From contig NZ_NHSJ01000134.1 in the NCBI RefSeq assembly GCF_002937075.1, forward strand, positions 124,001 to 188,000: a DNA stretch of 64,000 nucleotides, given 5' to 3'. Both the position numbers and the translations under genes were made by a program. Positions 17,619 through 25,738 of the stretch are shown here, in pieces. This DNA is from Rhodoblastus sphagnicola. Its GTDB lineage: Bacteria; Pseudomonadota; Alphaproteobacteria; Rhizobiales; Beijerinckiaceae. The notes beneath the pieces were generated by a model. The model was not told the origin of the DNA and made no database searches. It was given only the letters and a program-made list of their open reading frames with translations. Every line of letters begins with the position of its first letter. Positions within the stretch are counted from its first letter, which is position 1.

Positions 17619-18358
17619 GTATAGGAATCGCCTCGGAACGTGCCCTCGACATATTCGACGATCTGGCCGGACGTCGCGCGGGTCTTGCGCTTGATCAGCA
17701 GGCAGGGCTGCGGCGTTTCGAAGCCGAAGGCGGCGTTTTCCTCGTCGCTGCTCAGCACCGCCTCGATGCTCTGTTCGGCCTCGCCCAACCGGACGCCGCA
17801 GACATGAGAAAGCTGGTGATAGGCGGAGCCCTCGACATTCCAGTCGGCCATGTCGGGCGCGAGCGTCAGGTCGAACCAGGCGATCTCGCGCGACAGCGGC
17901 GCGCCGTCGCCGAGCCGCAACCGCACCAGTTTCAGGAAATGCGCGGTGGACGGCCGGTTGAACACCGAGGCGATCACCCGGTCGCGGACGATGTCGCGCG
18001 ACAGCACGCGCGTCGACGCCTCCACGCCCAGTTCGCGCATTTCGTCGGTAAACCCCTTGAGACGGCCCATGCGCGGCGACAGCCGCGGCGGGGCCTTGGT
18101 CACAGCGCCGCTGCGCCGGCTGGTGCTGAGCAGATCGTCCTTGCGCAATTCCTCGTAGAACCGGCGCACGGTGGTGCGGCTGAGATCGAGCTTTTCGGCG
18201 AGCAGGCGCTCGGCCGGCAGGCTCTGTCCCTCGCCGATTTCGCCGGTCTCCAGCATCTTGTTGAAGGCGCGCGCCATCTGCTTGTAGACAGGTTCGGCCA
18301 AACCCCGATCCGGCGCGAGGGATTCGATGAGTCGTTCACTGGAGAGCATGATATTCAA
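17582..18358 (-). CDS. GntR/HutC-family transcriptional regulator with UTRA domain
   Basis: A 258-residue regulator with an N-terminal winged HTH (residues 20-88; LPAERLLAEKLDLSRTTVRRFYEELRKDDL) and a C-terminal UTRA effector domain (100-250; ending RGDSYTYRLNLEP). The TTG at 18358 has GGAAG six bases upstream; an ATG at 18349 lacks a site. The effector of UTRA proteins is usually a sugar phosphate or histidine-pathway metabolite. Candidate autoregulatory half-sites (ATGG...CCAT) lie at 18358-18375, overlapping the start. The next gene leftward is the convergent kinase. Confidence 0.9.
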   Translation of the reverse strand: MNIMLSSERLIESLAPDRGLAEPVYKQMARAFNKMLETGEIGEGQSLPAERLLAEKLDLSRTTVRRFYEELRKDDLLSTSRRSGAVTKAPPRLSPRMGRLKGFTDEMRELGVEASTRVLSRDIVRDRVIASVFNRPSTAHFLKLVRLRLGDGAPLSREIAWFDLTLAPDMADWNVEGSAYHQLSHVCGVRLGEAEQSIEAVLSSDEENAAFGFETPQPCLLIKRKTRATSGQIVEYVEGTFRGDSYTYRLNLEPWSTN

Positions 18359-18375
18359 TGGTCTTCCAATTCCAT
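18358..18375. promoter_or_regulatory. Possible GntR autoregulatory operator
   Basis: ATGGTCTTCCAATTCCAT is an interrupted inverted repeat whose left part resembles half of the HutC-type TGGTCTAGACCA operator. It overlaps the regulator's translation start. Similarity is partial, so this is only a candidate. Confidence 0.3.
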
Positions 18376-18494
18376 TCGAGCCGGGATTCGAAGCACCCCG
18401 ATGATGTCCACATCATGGCGTTGCGCTGGCTGAATGGAAGATGAATGGCGGCGACATCGGGCGATGGCGATAATGCCGCAGGTGTTTGCCATGG

Positions 18495-20840
18495 TCAGAA
18501 GCCGGGAGGGACGACGCGCCGGCGCGGGAAGCCCGGTTGGCGCGGCGCGGCGGCGCGCGGCGGCCAGGCCAGCGCGCTGAACGGGATGGGATCGAGCGAA
18601 AGCAGCGGGCTGTAGGACGGATCGGCCACCAGCGCGTCGCCCCAGGCCGCGCGCAGGTTGCGCAGGTCGCGTTGCATGCGCCGCGACGCGTCCGTCGTTT
18701 CATCCTTGCCGCGCGAGGCGGATTCGCGATGCAGCAGGCGGGCGTGCGGCGTCTGGACGACCCGCAATCCTTGCGCCCGCAATTTCAGGCAAAAATCGAC
18801 ATCGTTGAAATTGATCGGGAAGTTCAGGGCGTCGAACCCGCCGGCGGCGTCGAACAGCCGCTTCTCCGTCAAGAGGCAGGCGCCCGTCACGGCGCTGCAT
18901 TCATGGGCGGCGAGCAGCATGTCGGCATAGCCTGGATCGCCATCGACGCGATCGTTGAAGGCGTGCGTCGCGGCGAGACGGGGGCCGAGCACGACGCCGC
19001 CGTGCTGGACCACGCCGCTCGGCCACAGCAAATGCGCGCCGACCGCGCCGACGTCGGGCTCGGCCATGCGGCCGAGCATCTCGTCCAGCCAGCCCTTTTG
19101 CAGCGCCTCGACGTCGTTGTTGAGCAGCAGCAGGTATTGCCCCGTGGCCACGGCGGCGCCGGCGTTGACGATGGCGGAAAAATTGAACGCGCCGCCGACG
19201 CGGAACACCCGCAAGCCCTTTGCGACGATTTCCTCGAAATAGTCCAGCGTTTCGCGCTGACCCGATTCATTGTCGAGCACGATGATCTCGTGCGGCGCGA
19301 GATCCAGTGTGGCGAACAGCGAGTCGATGCAGGGTTTGAGCAGGTCGACGCGGTCGCGGGTGGGGATGAGAATGGAGACTTTTCCGGACGCGGGCTGGCG
19401 CGCCAGCTTGAGGCGGGGGAAGGTGAAACCGACGGCGGGGTCGATCCGCGCCGGCGCCTGGCGCGCGTCGAAATGCGCCTTGGCCGCCTGCATCAGCGCC
19501 GGCGCCATGGCGCGGGTGTCCAGGCGCGGCAGGCGCGCGAGGAAGCCGGGAATGTGGACCGGCGTGAGGGCGAGAGGAACCGACTGGCGCGGGCCGCGCG
19601 CGCGGCGCCCGTCGAAGGCGAAATTGCAGAGCCGGAACAGGGAGTCCGCCCCGACCCGCAGCGCCGCGCGCACAAAATCGCGGCGCGCGGCGAACAGCAG
19701 CGCGCCCGCGCCCTGTTCGAGCAGGCGTTCGTAATCGAAGGCGGGCAGCGCGACCGGCCACTCGCCGCCGTCGGCGGCGGTCAGTGTGAAGTCCGCATAG
19801 GCCCAGGGCGCCGAGGGAAAAGCTCTCAGCGCCGCCGCGAAAGCCGTCAGGGCGCCCGGCTCGAACAGGGTTCCACCAAGGGCGAAGACGATGATGTCGC
19901 AGGCGCTCGCGTCCTGTTCGAGGTACTGGATCAGGTTGGCGGCGTTGAACCGCGCCGCGCCGCCGCCGTCCAGCACGGCCGCGAGCCAGTCGCAGCTCTC
20001 CTGCGCCTCCAGCGTCTCCAGGCTTTCCTGCGCGCCGTCCTCGCCAACCAGCACGATGGCGATCGGCGCCGGTTCGATCTCGCGCGGAATCTTCGGCGCG
20101 AACCGCCGCCGCCAGTCGCCAATCGCAGTGAAGGGCAGGGATTGCGGCATGATCTCGTCGAAAAATTCCGCGCGAAGGCGCTGCGAGTCGAGATCGGCGC
20201 CGTCGCGAATGAAGCGCGCCAGTCCGTCGGCGAAAGCGGCGAAGAACACCGGGCTGCCCGGAAGCTCCTGGCCATTGTCGTCGATCACGCGCGCCTGGTG
20301 GGCGCGGCCATCGGCGAGGCTTTCCGGCAGGAACAGGTCGAAGGCGCGGCGGGGGCGGGCGCGCGGGCCGTCGTCGATGTGAACCCAGCTCGACGCGGGC
20401 GCTTCGGCCACCACCTGGCCTTCCACCAAGGCGCGGACCCGGCCCTCCGCGACGCCGGCGCCGAACCAGCCGTTGAGGCGGAGACCGCCGAGCCAGCGCG
20501 CCTCACCCTCCAATCCCCCCTGTTGCGCGGCGACGAAGGGGGCGTCGAGACAGGCGAGCGCGTCATCGCCATTGGCGAGCCGCAGCTCCAGCCGCCGCGC
20601 CTGCGCCAGCGCGCCCGCCGGCAGCGCGAATGCGAAACCGTGGCAGCCGTCGCCCTGTTGTTCGCGCGCGAGACCGGAGTCGTAGAGGTCCGCGCGCGCC
20701 AGCCCGGCCGGGCGGCCATCCACGAGCAGGTCCACGGCGAGGCGCCGGTGGGGGATTCCCGCGTCGAAGGCGTAGCCGCCAACCCGATCGTCGGACAGGA
20801 GAATCAGGGCCGCCTTGATCGTCTGGGTGACATCGCTCAT
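18495..20840 (-). CDS. Large family-2 glycosyltransferase
   Basis: A 781-residue protein. Residues 1-470 are a non-catalytic beta-rich and Rossmann-like region. Residues 480-720 are a GT-A (GT2) domain with VSILIPTRDRVDLLKPC, the DxD-type LLNNDVEALQ, GAVGAHLLWPSG and the acceptor-site region FNDVDFCLKLRAQGLRV. This C-terminal domain is typical of rhamnan/O-antigen-type polysaccharide synthases. The start overlaps the upstream gene by four bases (ATGA). No membrane segments or signal peptide are seen, so it is cytosolic or peripheral. The product and sugar are not predictable. Confidence 0.88.
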   Translation of the reverse strand: MSDVTQTIKAALILLSDDRVGGYAFDAGIPHRRLAVDLLVDGRPAGLARADLYDSGLAREQQGDGCHGFAFALPAGALAQARRLELRLANGDDALACLDAPFVAAQQGGLEGEARWLGGLRLNGWFGAGVAEGRVRALVEGQVVAEAPASSWVHIDDGPRARPRRAFDLFLPESLADGRAHQARVIDDNGQELPGSPVFFAAFADGLARFIRDGADLDSQRLRAEFFDEIMPQSLPFTAIGDWRRRFAPKIPREIEPAPIAIVLVGEDGAQESLETLEAQESCDWLAAVLDGGGAARFNAANLIQYLEQDASACDIIVFALGGTLFEPGALTAFAAALRAFPSAPWAYADFTLTAADGGEWPVALPAFDYERLLEQGAGALLFAARRDFVRAALRVGADSLFRLCNFAFDGRRARGPRQSVPLALTPVHIPGFLARLPRLDTRAMAPALMQAAKAHFDARQAPARIDPAVGFTFPRLKLARQPASGKVSILIPTRDRVDLLKPCIDSLFATLDLAPHEIIVLDNESGQRETLDYFEEIVAKGLRVFRVGGAFNFSAIVNAGAAVATGQYLLLLNNDVEALQKGWLDEMLGRMAEPDVGAVGAHLLWPSGVVQHGGVVLGPRLAATHAFNDRVDGDPGYADMLLAAHECSAVTGACLLTEKRLFDAAGGFDALNFPINFNDVDFCLKLRAQGLRVVQTPHARLLHRESASRGKDETTDASRRMQRDLRNLRAAWGDALVADPSYSPLLSLDPIPFSALAWPPRAAAPRQPGFPRRRVVPPGF

Positions 20841-23368
20841 GCGCTTTCGTCCTTCGCTGCGGCGCGCAAGTCAACCGCGCGGCGCGACTGGAGCCAGTCG
20901 GCCACGCATTCGGCCGCCTTGCGGTCGCACAGGCGCGGATCGAGCGCGAGATCCGCTTCGTGGAAGGGCAGGGCGCCCGAAGACCAGTCGAAACCGGCCC
21001 GCGCCAGGCCGCTGGCCGCCGCCAGCGCGTCGAGTCGGCCCAGGAATCGCGTCCGCGAACAGGACATCAGTTCGGTGACGTCATGGGCTTGGACCAGCCG
21101 CGCCAGTTCGTCGTCGCCCACTGGCCCGGTCGCCAGCACATTGCCCGGCGCCATCGCCGCGAATTCGTCGAGGCAGACTCCGAACACGACAAGCAGGACG
21201 GGATCGCCGCGCCGGCGCAGCGCCTGCGCCAAGGCAAGGATGAGCGAATCGGCGCCGGCGTCGGGGAGCGGCGACAGCAGGCCGAGCACAAGTCCGCCCG
21301 TCGCATTCGGCGCGAAAGCGGCGAGGTCCGGCGGCGGAAGCCGCCGAGCCTCGGGAAACAGCCGTTGCGCCACAAAGGCGCCCATGCGGTCGAGCGGACG
21401 CAGCGGCGCGCCGTGCCTGGCGGCGTCCTGCCAGGTCCGCAGTCGATCCGCCGTGTCCCGCGAGTCGGACAGCGCGTGGGCGCAAGACGGGCAGGGGATC
21501 GCGTCCAAGGGTTGTGCGCAGCCGCCGTCGGGTCGGGGCGGCCGCGCGAACCATTCGAGATCGGCGATCACCAGCTCCATCTCCCCCAGAGCGGGGAGCA
21601 TGGCGACGAGCGCCTCGGGCAAGGCGGTCGAAAAGAACAGGGTGATCCCGGTCAGACGCAGGCGAAACAGCCATTTGCCGAGCGCGGCGACGCCGCGCGC
21701 GTCGCTGAGGTCGAATTCGAGCGACTGCGGAGTCCGGCCCTGGGGACCGCGTAGCGCCACAGTTTGGCGCATGGGGTCGTAAAGACACAGCAGCGGCTTC
21801 GGCGCGTCCGGCGCGAAGCCGCGCGCTTCGGCTTGCGCCTCGATCGCGCAGGCGCCGAGCGCGGCCACGATCAGCCGCAACGGGCGGCGCGGCGCGTCGA
21901 GCCGCTCCATGGCCCCCCGCGCCGCGCGCAACGGATCGGCGCGCAGAAAGGCGGCGCATTCGGCCTCGTGATGCGGAAAGCGGGTCCTGAGCACTTGCAT
22001 GTTCCGCGTCACCAGCCGGCGCTTGTCCGCCCCGAACGACAGCGCGCCGGCATGGCCGACATAGACCCCGGCGGCGCAGACGATGCGAAAGCCTTTTTCG
22101 CGCGCCCGCAAACAGAACTCGACATCCTCGTAATAGCCGCGTCCGTAAATTTCCGGCAGCGGACCCACCGCGTCGAGGCAGGCGCGGGTGATGTACAGGC
22201 AGAAGCCGATTCCATTGGGCAGGTCGATCAACAGATCGCCATTGGCTTTCCGCGCCAGGGCGTCCAACCGGGCGATTTCGCTTTCGCGCGGCATCGGGGC
22301 GCTGGCGTTGGGCGCGGGAAAGCTGCACGTTTCGCCGTTGTTCGACCAAGGCGTCAGCGCGCCGACGTCCGGCGCCGCGCGCGACAGGGCGGCGAGTCGC
22401 GCGAACGCGCCGGGCGGAGGCAGTGTGTCGGCGTTGAGCAGAATGACGTCGCCGCCGCGACACTGCGGCAGCGCGCGATTGACCGAGGCGGCGAAGCCAA
22501 GGTTGACCGGATTGCGGATCAGCTCCAGCCGCCCCGTCGCTGCGGTGATGTCGAGCCAGCCGCTCAGGGCGGCGTTCGGGGTGGCGTCATCGACGACCAC
22601 CAGTCGCGCGCGGGCGTCGTCGAGTTGCGCCATCGTCGCCATCAGGCAGGCGCGGGTCGCCTCGAAATCCTCATAGACGGGAACGACGATCCAGAGTTTC
22701 GCGGTTTCCGGCGCGCGGTCGAGCGGAGGGGGGGGCGGCGGCGCCGACGACCAGCAGGCGATTTCGCGGTCGCCGATTCCAAGCGCGACGCGGCGCAGGC
22801 CGGTGGCGTCCAAGGACAGGTCCGCAGCGTCGAGGCCGTCCTGGCGAAGCACATGGAGTGGGTCCGCCGCCAAAGGAGCGGCGGCGGACTCGTCGCGCAA
22901 TTCCAACAGATCGGGTTGATCTTCCGCGCGCCAGACCGCCCAGCCCCTCAGGCGTCCCGCGACGGGTCGCAGATTCAGGACCGCTTTCGCGCCGCCGGTG
23001 AACGCTTCGGCGAGCGCGACCCGCAGCAGGTCGGGGTCGCAGGCGGGATCGTCGATCAGCGCGCGCGCGGACGCCAATTTTTCCTGTCGCCCGCCCCTTT
23101 GCAGCACGAAGCGCAGCACGGTGCGGTGGGTGGGGTCGAGGTCGAACGCGCGGGCGAGATCGGCATCGGCGAGGTCTTCGAACCCCGCGCCGCGCGCCGC
23201 CTCGGAGCGCAGCAGGATATCGATCGCGCTGGCCTGGCCGACGCGGCAGAGCCGGTCGGCGAAGCGGAAAGCGCTGGCGAAATCGCCGCGCCGCAAATGC
23301 TCCGCGGCCAGCCTCGCCAGCGCCTCGCCATGGTCCGCGCGGTCAATAAACAGGGAGTCGCCGTCCAC
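20837..23368 (-). CDS. Large multidomain glycosyltransferase (TPR-like, GT2, extra C-terminal domain)
   Basis: An 843-residue protein. The N-terminal 120 residues are helical and TPR-like (EHLRRGDFASAFRFADRL). A GT2 domain at about 220-470 has LWIVVPVYEDFEATRACL, ILLNADTLPPPGAF and the GRGYYEDVEFCLRAREKG acceptor block. A C-terminal domain (580-830) contains GLVLGLLSPLPDAGADS, reminiscent of GT-B glycosyltransferases. A GTG start at 23368 is read, with GAGAGA upstream. It is translationally coupled to the 781-residue glycosyltransferase, so the two probably build one glycan together. Confidence 0.86.
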   Translation of the reverse strand: MDGDSLFIDRADHGEALARLAAEHLRRGDFASAFRFADRLCRVGQASAIDILLRSEAARGAGFEDLADADLARAFDLDPTHRTVLRFVLQRGGRQEKLASARALIDDPACDPDLLRVALAEAFTGGAKAVLNLRPVAGRLRGWAVWRAEDQPDLLELRDESAAAPLAADPLHVLRQDGLDAADLSLDATGLRRVALGIGDREIACWSSAPPPPPPLDRAPETAKLWIVVPVYEDFEATRACLMATMAQLDDARARLVVVDDATPNAALSGWLDITAATGRLELIRNPVNLGFAASVNRALPQCRGGDVILLNADTLPPPGAFARLAALSRAAPDVGALTPWSNNGETCSFPAPNASAPMPRESEIARLDALARKANGDLLIDLPNGIGFCLYITRACLDAVGPLPEIYGRGYYEDVEFCLRAREKGFRIVCAAGVYVGHAGALSFGADKRRLVTRNMQVLRTRFPHHEAECAAFLRADPLRAARGAMERLDAPRRPLRLIVAALGACAIEAQAEARGFAPDAPKPLLCLYDPMRQTVALRGPQGRTPQSLEFDLSDARGVAALGKWLFRLRLTGITLFFSTALPEALVAMLPALGEMELVIADLEWFARPPRPDGGCAQPLDAIPCPSCAHALSDSRDTADRLRTWQDAARHGAPLRPLDRMGAFVAQRLFPEARRLPPPDLAAFAPNATGGLVLGLLSPLPDAGADSLILALAQALRRRGDPVLLVVFGVCLDEFAAMAPGNVLATGPVGDDELARLVQAHDVTELMSCSRTRFLGRLDALAAASGLARAGFDWSSGALPFHEADLALDPRLCDRKAAECVADWLQSRRAVDLRAAAKDESA

Positions 23369-23440
23369 TTCAGTCTCTCAGGGCGTTTTCACGGCGGGTT
23401 CGCATCGGGAAAACGCGGAAAAAGAAAAATCCCGCTTAAC

Positions 23441-23484
23441 GCATATCCCCGAAAAGTGTGCGCGGTTTTCGGAAAAGAATATGC
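23441..23484. repeat. Rhizobial-type dispersed palindrome
   Basis: GCATAT...ATATGC encloses CCGAAAA...TTTTCGG, followed by CCAAAGATCTAGAGCAAG. This closely follows the widespread Hyphomicrobiales intergenic element with core CCGAAAAGTG...GGTTTTCGG and an AGAGCA flank. It sits in the gap between the methyltransferase and the large glycosyltransferase. Confidence 0.6.
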
Positions 23485-23498
23485 GCAAAACCAAAGAT

Positions 23499-23542
23499 CT
23501 AGAGCAAGTTCGGTGAAAGGGAGTTCGCCGAACTTGCTCTAG
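23499..23542. terminator. Long hairpin at the 3' end of the methyltransferase
   Basis: A perfect 15-bp stem (CTAGAGCAAGTTCGG with its complement) and a 14-base loop. The stop codon of the leftward methyltransferase gene (23539-23541) lies inside the right arm. There is no T tract, so it may be an mRNA-stabilising or Rho-linked end, or the outer part of the adjacent palindrome. Confidence 0.5.
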
Positions 23543-24222
23543 CGTTGGTATGGGTGCGACGCGGGTTCGGCTGACGAAACCTTCTCCTCCTGACCCAGGG
23601 TCAGGAAGGGTTCGAGCATCGAACCGGCGAACAGACGCGTCAGCGCCTCCCAGGATGTTCCCGGCGTCATCAGCAAGCCCCAGATGTCGAAGTACTTGCC
23701 TTCGATAACGCGCACTTCGGAAAATCCCGCGTTCATCGCGATGCGACCCAGCCGCTGCGCGGTGAAGCCGGTGTTGTGGGCCATGTAATGCGCGCCATTG
23801 GCGATGAGTTCGCTATGGCCGTACAGCATGTCGATCGGGCGGATGGCGCCGGCCGGGGACTGGTAGGCGACTGCCTCTGCACCCTTCTCGAGGATGAACC
23901 GGGCGATGGCGATCAGGCTGGGGCAGGTCACCAAGGCGAAGCCGCCCGGCTTGAGCACCCGGCGAAATTCGCGGAAGGCGGGAATGACCTCGTGGGCGTG
24001 GAGATGCTCGATCGCGTGCGAGGAATAGACCACATCGACCGCCGCGTCGCGGATGAGCGCCCGCATGTCCACGATGGAGCCGAGCACGTCGGGCTCGTTG
24101 GCGGGAACGATGTCGAGCCGGATCTCGGACCAGTCCTGCGGGGCGAAGATTTGGGGAATGCGACCCGAATTGCGCGGACCGGAGCCCGCGTTCAGGATGG
24201 TTCTCTTCACGCTTTCCGTCAT
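23539..24222 (-). CDS. SAM-dependent methyltransferase (type 11-like)
   Basis: A 227-residue class I methyltransferase. RTILNAGSGPRNSGRIP is the SAM-binding motif I region, followed by IRLDIVPANEPDVLGSIVDM and VVYSSHAIEHLHAHEVIPAF (motif post-II), then LRRVLKPGGF-like FRRVLKPGGFALVTCPS. The ATG at 24222 overlaps the stop of the GT4 gene (ATGA) and has AGAGGA upstream. Its place in a glycosyltransferase operon suggests that it methylates a sugar or lipid intermediate. Confidence 0.88.
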   Translation of the reverse strand: MTESVKRTILNAGSGPRNSGRIPQIFAPQDWSEIRLDIVPANEPDVLGSIVDMRALIRDAAVDVVYSSHAIEHLHAHEVIPAFREFRRVLKPGGFALVTCPSLIAIARFILEKGAEAVAYQSPAGAIRPIDMLYGHSELIANGAHYMAHNTGFTAQRLGRIAMNAGFSEVRVIEGKYFDIWGLLMTPGTSWEALTRLFAGSMLEPFLTLGQEEKVSSAEPASHPYQR

Positions 24223-25559
24223 CCGACGTCCTCTTGAGTTGCGCCCGGGGCGCTGCGTCCGCGCCGAACAATGAAGGGGGCTGTGCGGTCTTCCGGACGC
24301 TCGGAGGCTTCGATCCCATCGCCGGGCGGGGAGGGTTCGGGCGCCGCGGAGGGCAGCCCGAGGATCTGCATCGCCTGACGCAGGCAATCCTTCCTGTCGT
24401 AGCGCGCCAGGGCCGTCTCGCGCGCCGCGGTCCCCAGCTCCGCGTACTCGCCCGGAGCGGCCAGGATACGAGTCACCTTTTCGGCAAGGGCGACGGGGTC
24501 GTGGAACGGCGTCAGCAACCCGTCAACTCCGTCGGTGATCGCCTCCCGCACCGGCGGCGTATCGGAGCCGACAACGACGCAGCCGAGCGCCATGGCCTCG
24601 ATCATCGACCAGGACAGCACGAAGGGAAAGGTGAGATAGACGTGGACCGTCGTGGTCTTGAGCAGTTCGACGAAGCGGTCATAGGGTTGCGGCGGCAAGA
24701 AATGCACGCGCGACAGGTCCAGTTGACCGGCGACCTCGTCGAGATAGATCGATTTCCAGCTCTTGCCCTCCTCGGGAGAGGCTCCGTAGGACACATCGTC
24801 GCCGCCTATGATGACCGCATGGGCGTTGGGACGCGCGGCGAGGATCGATGGAAGCGCGCGCATGAAGACATGATAGCCGCGCATGGGTTCGAGATTGCGG
24901 GCGATGAAGGTCACGATCTCGTCGCCGCGATGCAGCACCCGGCCGCCGGGAAGTTCGAACTGCGCATTGGCGTCCGGCTGCAACTGTTCGCCGTCCACGC
25001 CCTCGTGGACAACCTGAATCTTGGAATGGAATTCGGTGGGATAGGTCTGTTTCTGCCATGACGTCGGCGACAGGCCGAGATCGGCGTCGACCAGCGACAG
25101 CAGCGTCGCCGCATTCTTGCAATGAAGCGTGACGACTCCGTCCACGCCGAATTTTGGATCTTCGGGATCGAAATGAATGTCCTGGCCTTCCGGACGGTAA
25201 TAGAATTCGCAGTAAACAGCGATTTTCGCCGAGGGGAAAAAGGCCCGCAGGGGCAGGGTCTCGCCCCAGCCGCAATGGCCGACGATCAGGTCGGGAACGA
25301 AGCCCTTGGCGCGCAATTCGCTCAGGACGTAAAGGATCTGCGTGGCGCGGCGGCCTTCGACATCGAGGCGGCGGGCGAAGGGATGCGTCTGCGACACATT
25401 GAAGAATGGCATCCGATAGCGCAGCAGTTCCACGCCTGGGATGTCCTGCGCGGTTTGCGAACCAACGGCGACAACGCGATGGTCGGGCGATCTGGCCAGC
25501 TCTCCCGCGAGTCCCCGAAATTGCGCGGGAAAGTTGTTATGAACAAATAAGATCTGCAT
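24219..25559 (-). CDS. Family-4 glycosyltransferase
   Basis: A 446-residue GT-B enzyme. The N-terminus MQILFVHNNFPAQFRGLAGE and IVGHCGWGETLPL fit the WbuB/RfaB-like family. The C-terminal nucleotide-sugar half has IARNLEPMRGYHVFMRALP and the EX7E-type region SWSMIEAMALGCVVVGSDTP. A Pro-rich tail (from about residue 405) is disordered. It begins a tightly coupled pair with the methyltransferase and lies just past the terminator of the RTX-like gene, so it may have its own promoter in the 25560-25688 interval. Confidence 0.9.
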   Translation of the reverse strand: MQILFVHNNFPAQFRGLAGELARSPDHRVVAVGSQTAQDIPGVELLRYRMPFFNVSQTHPFARRLDVEGRRATQILYVLSELRAKGFVPDLIVGHCGWGETLPLRAFFPSAKIAVYCEFYYRPEGQDIHFDPEDPKFGVDGVVTLHCKNAATLLSLVDADLGLSPTSWQKQTYPTEFHSKIQVVHEGVDGEQLQPDANAQFELPGGRVLHRGDEIVTFIARNLEPMRGYHVFMRALPSILAARPNAHAVIIGGDDVSYGASPEEGKSWKSIYLDEVAGQLDLSRVHFLPPQPYDRFVELLKTTTVHVYLTFPFVLSWSMIEAMALGCVVVGSDTPPVREAITDGVDGLLTPFHDPVALAEKVTRILAAPGEYAELGTAARETALARYDRKDCLRQAMQILGLPSAAPEPSPPGDGIEASERPEDRTAPFIVRRGRSAPGATQEDVG

Positions 25560-25648
25560 CCTGCTCGTCTCGCGAGGGCCGCGAAGCGGTCCTTGCGACT
25601 CTTGATTAGAGCATTTCCCCGTAAAAGATAGATTGGTCGCGGATGAAA

Positions 25649-25680
25649 GTTAACTTGGGTGAACGTTAACTTGGGCAAGT
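25649..25680 (+). repeat. 16-bp imperfect direct repeat with HpaI-like cores
   Basis: GTTAACTTGGGTGAAC is followed immediately by GTTAACTTGGGCAAGT. It sits upstream of the leftward GT4 gene and next to the RTX terminator. GTTAAC is itself palindromic, so two regulator half-sites are possible. Confidence 0.5.
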
Positions 25681-25688
25681 CTGAAATG

Positions 25689-25719
25689 AAAACGCCGCGC
25701 GATGATCGCGCGGCGTTTT
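25689..25719 (-). terminator. Intrinsic terminator of the RTX-like gene
   Basis: A perfect 14-bp stem beginning AAAACGCCGCGCGA with a three-base loop. The outer A/T pairs supply a T tract on both strands. It lies 20 bases after the stop of the RTX-like gene. Confidence 0.9.
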
Positions 25720-25738
25720 CTGTGTTGGTCGGCGTCGA

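Noticed and set aside
18486-21782. A 1098-codon frame opposite the glycosyltransferases
   Set aside because: Arg/Gly/Ala-biased translation without domains; it spans the junction of two real genes.
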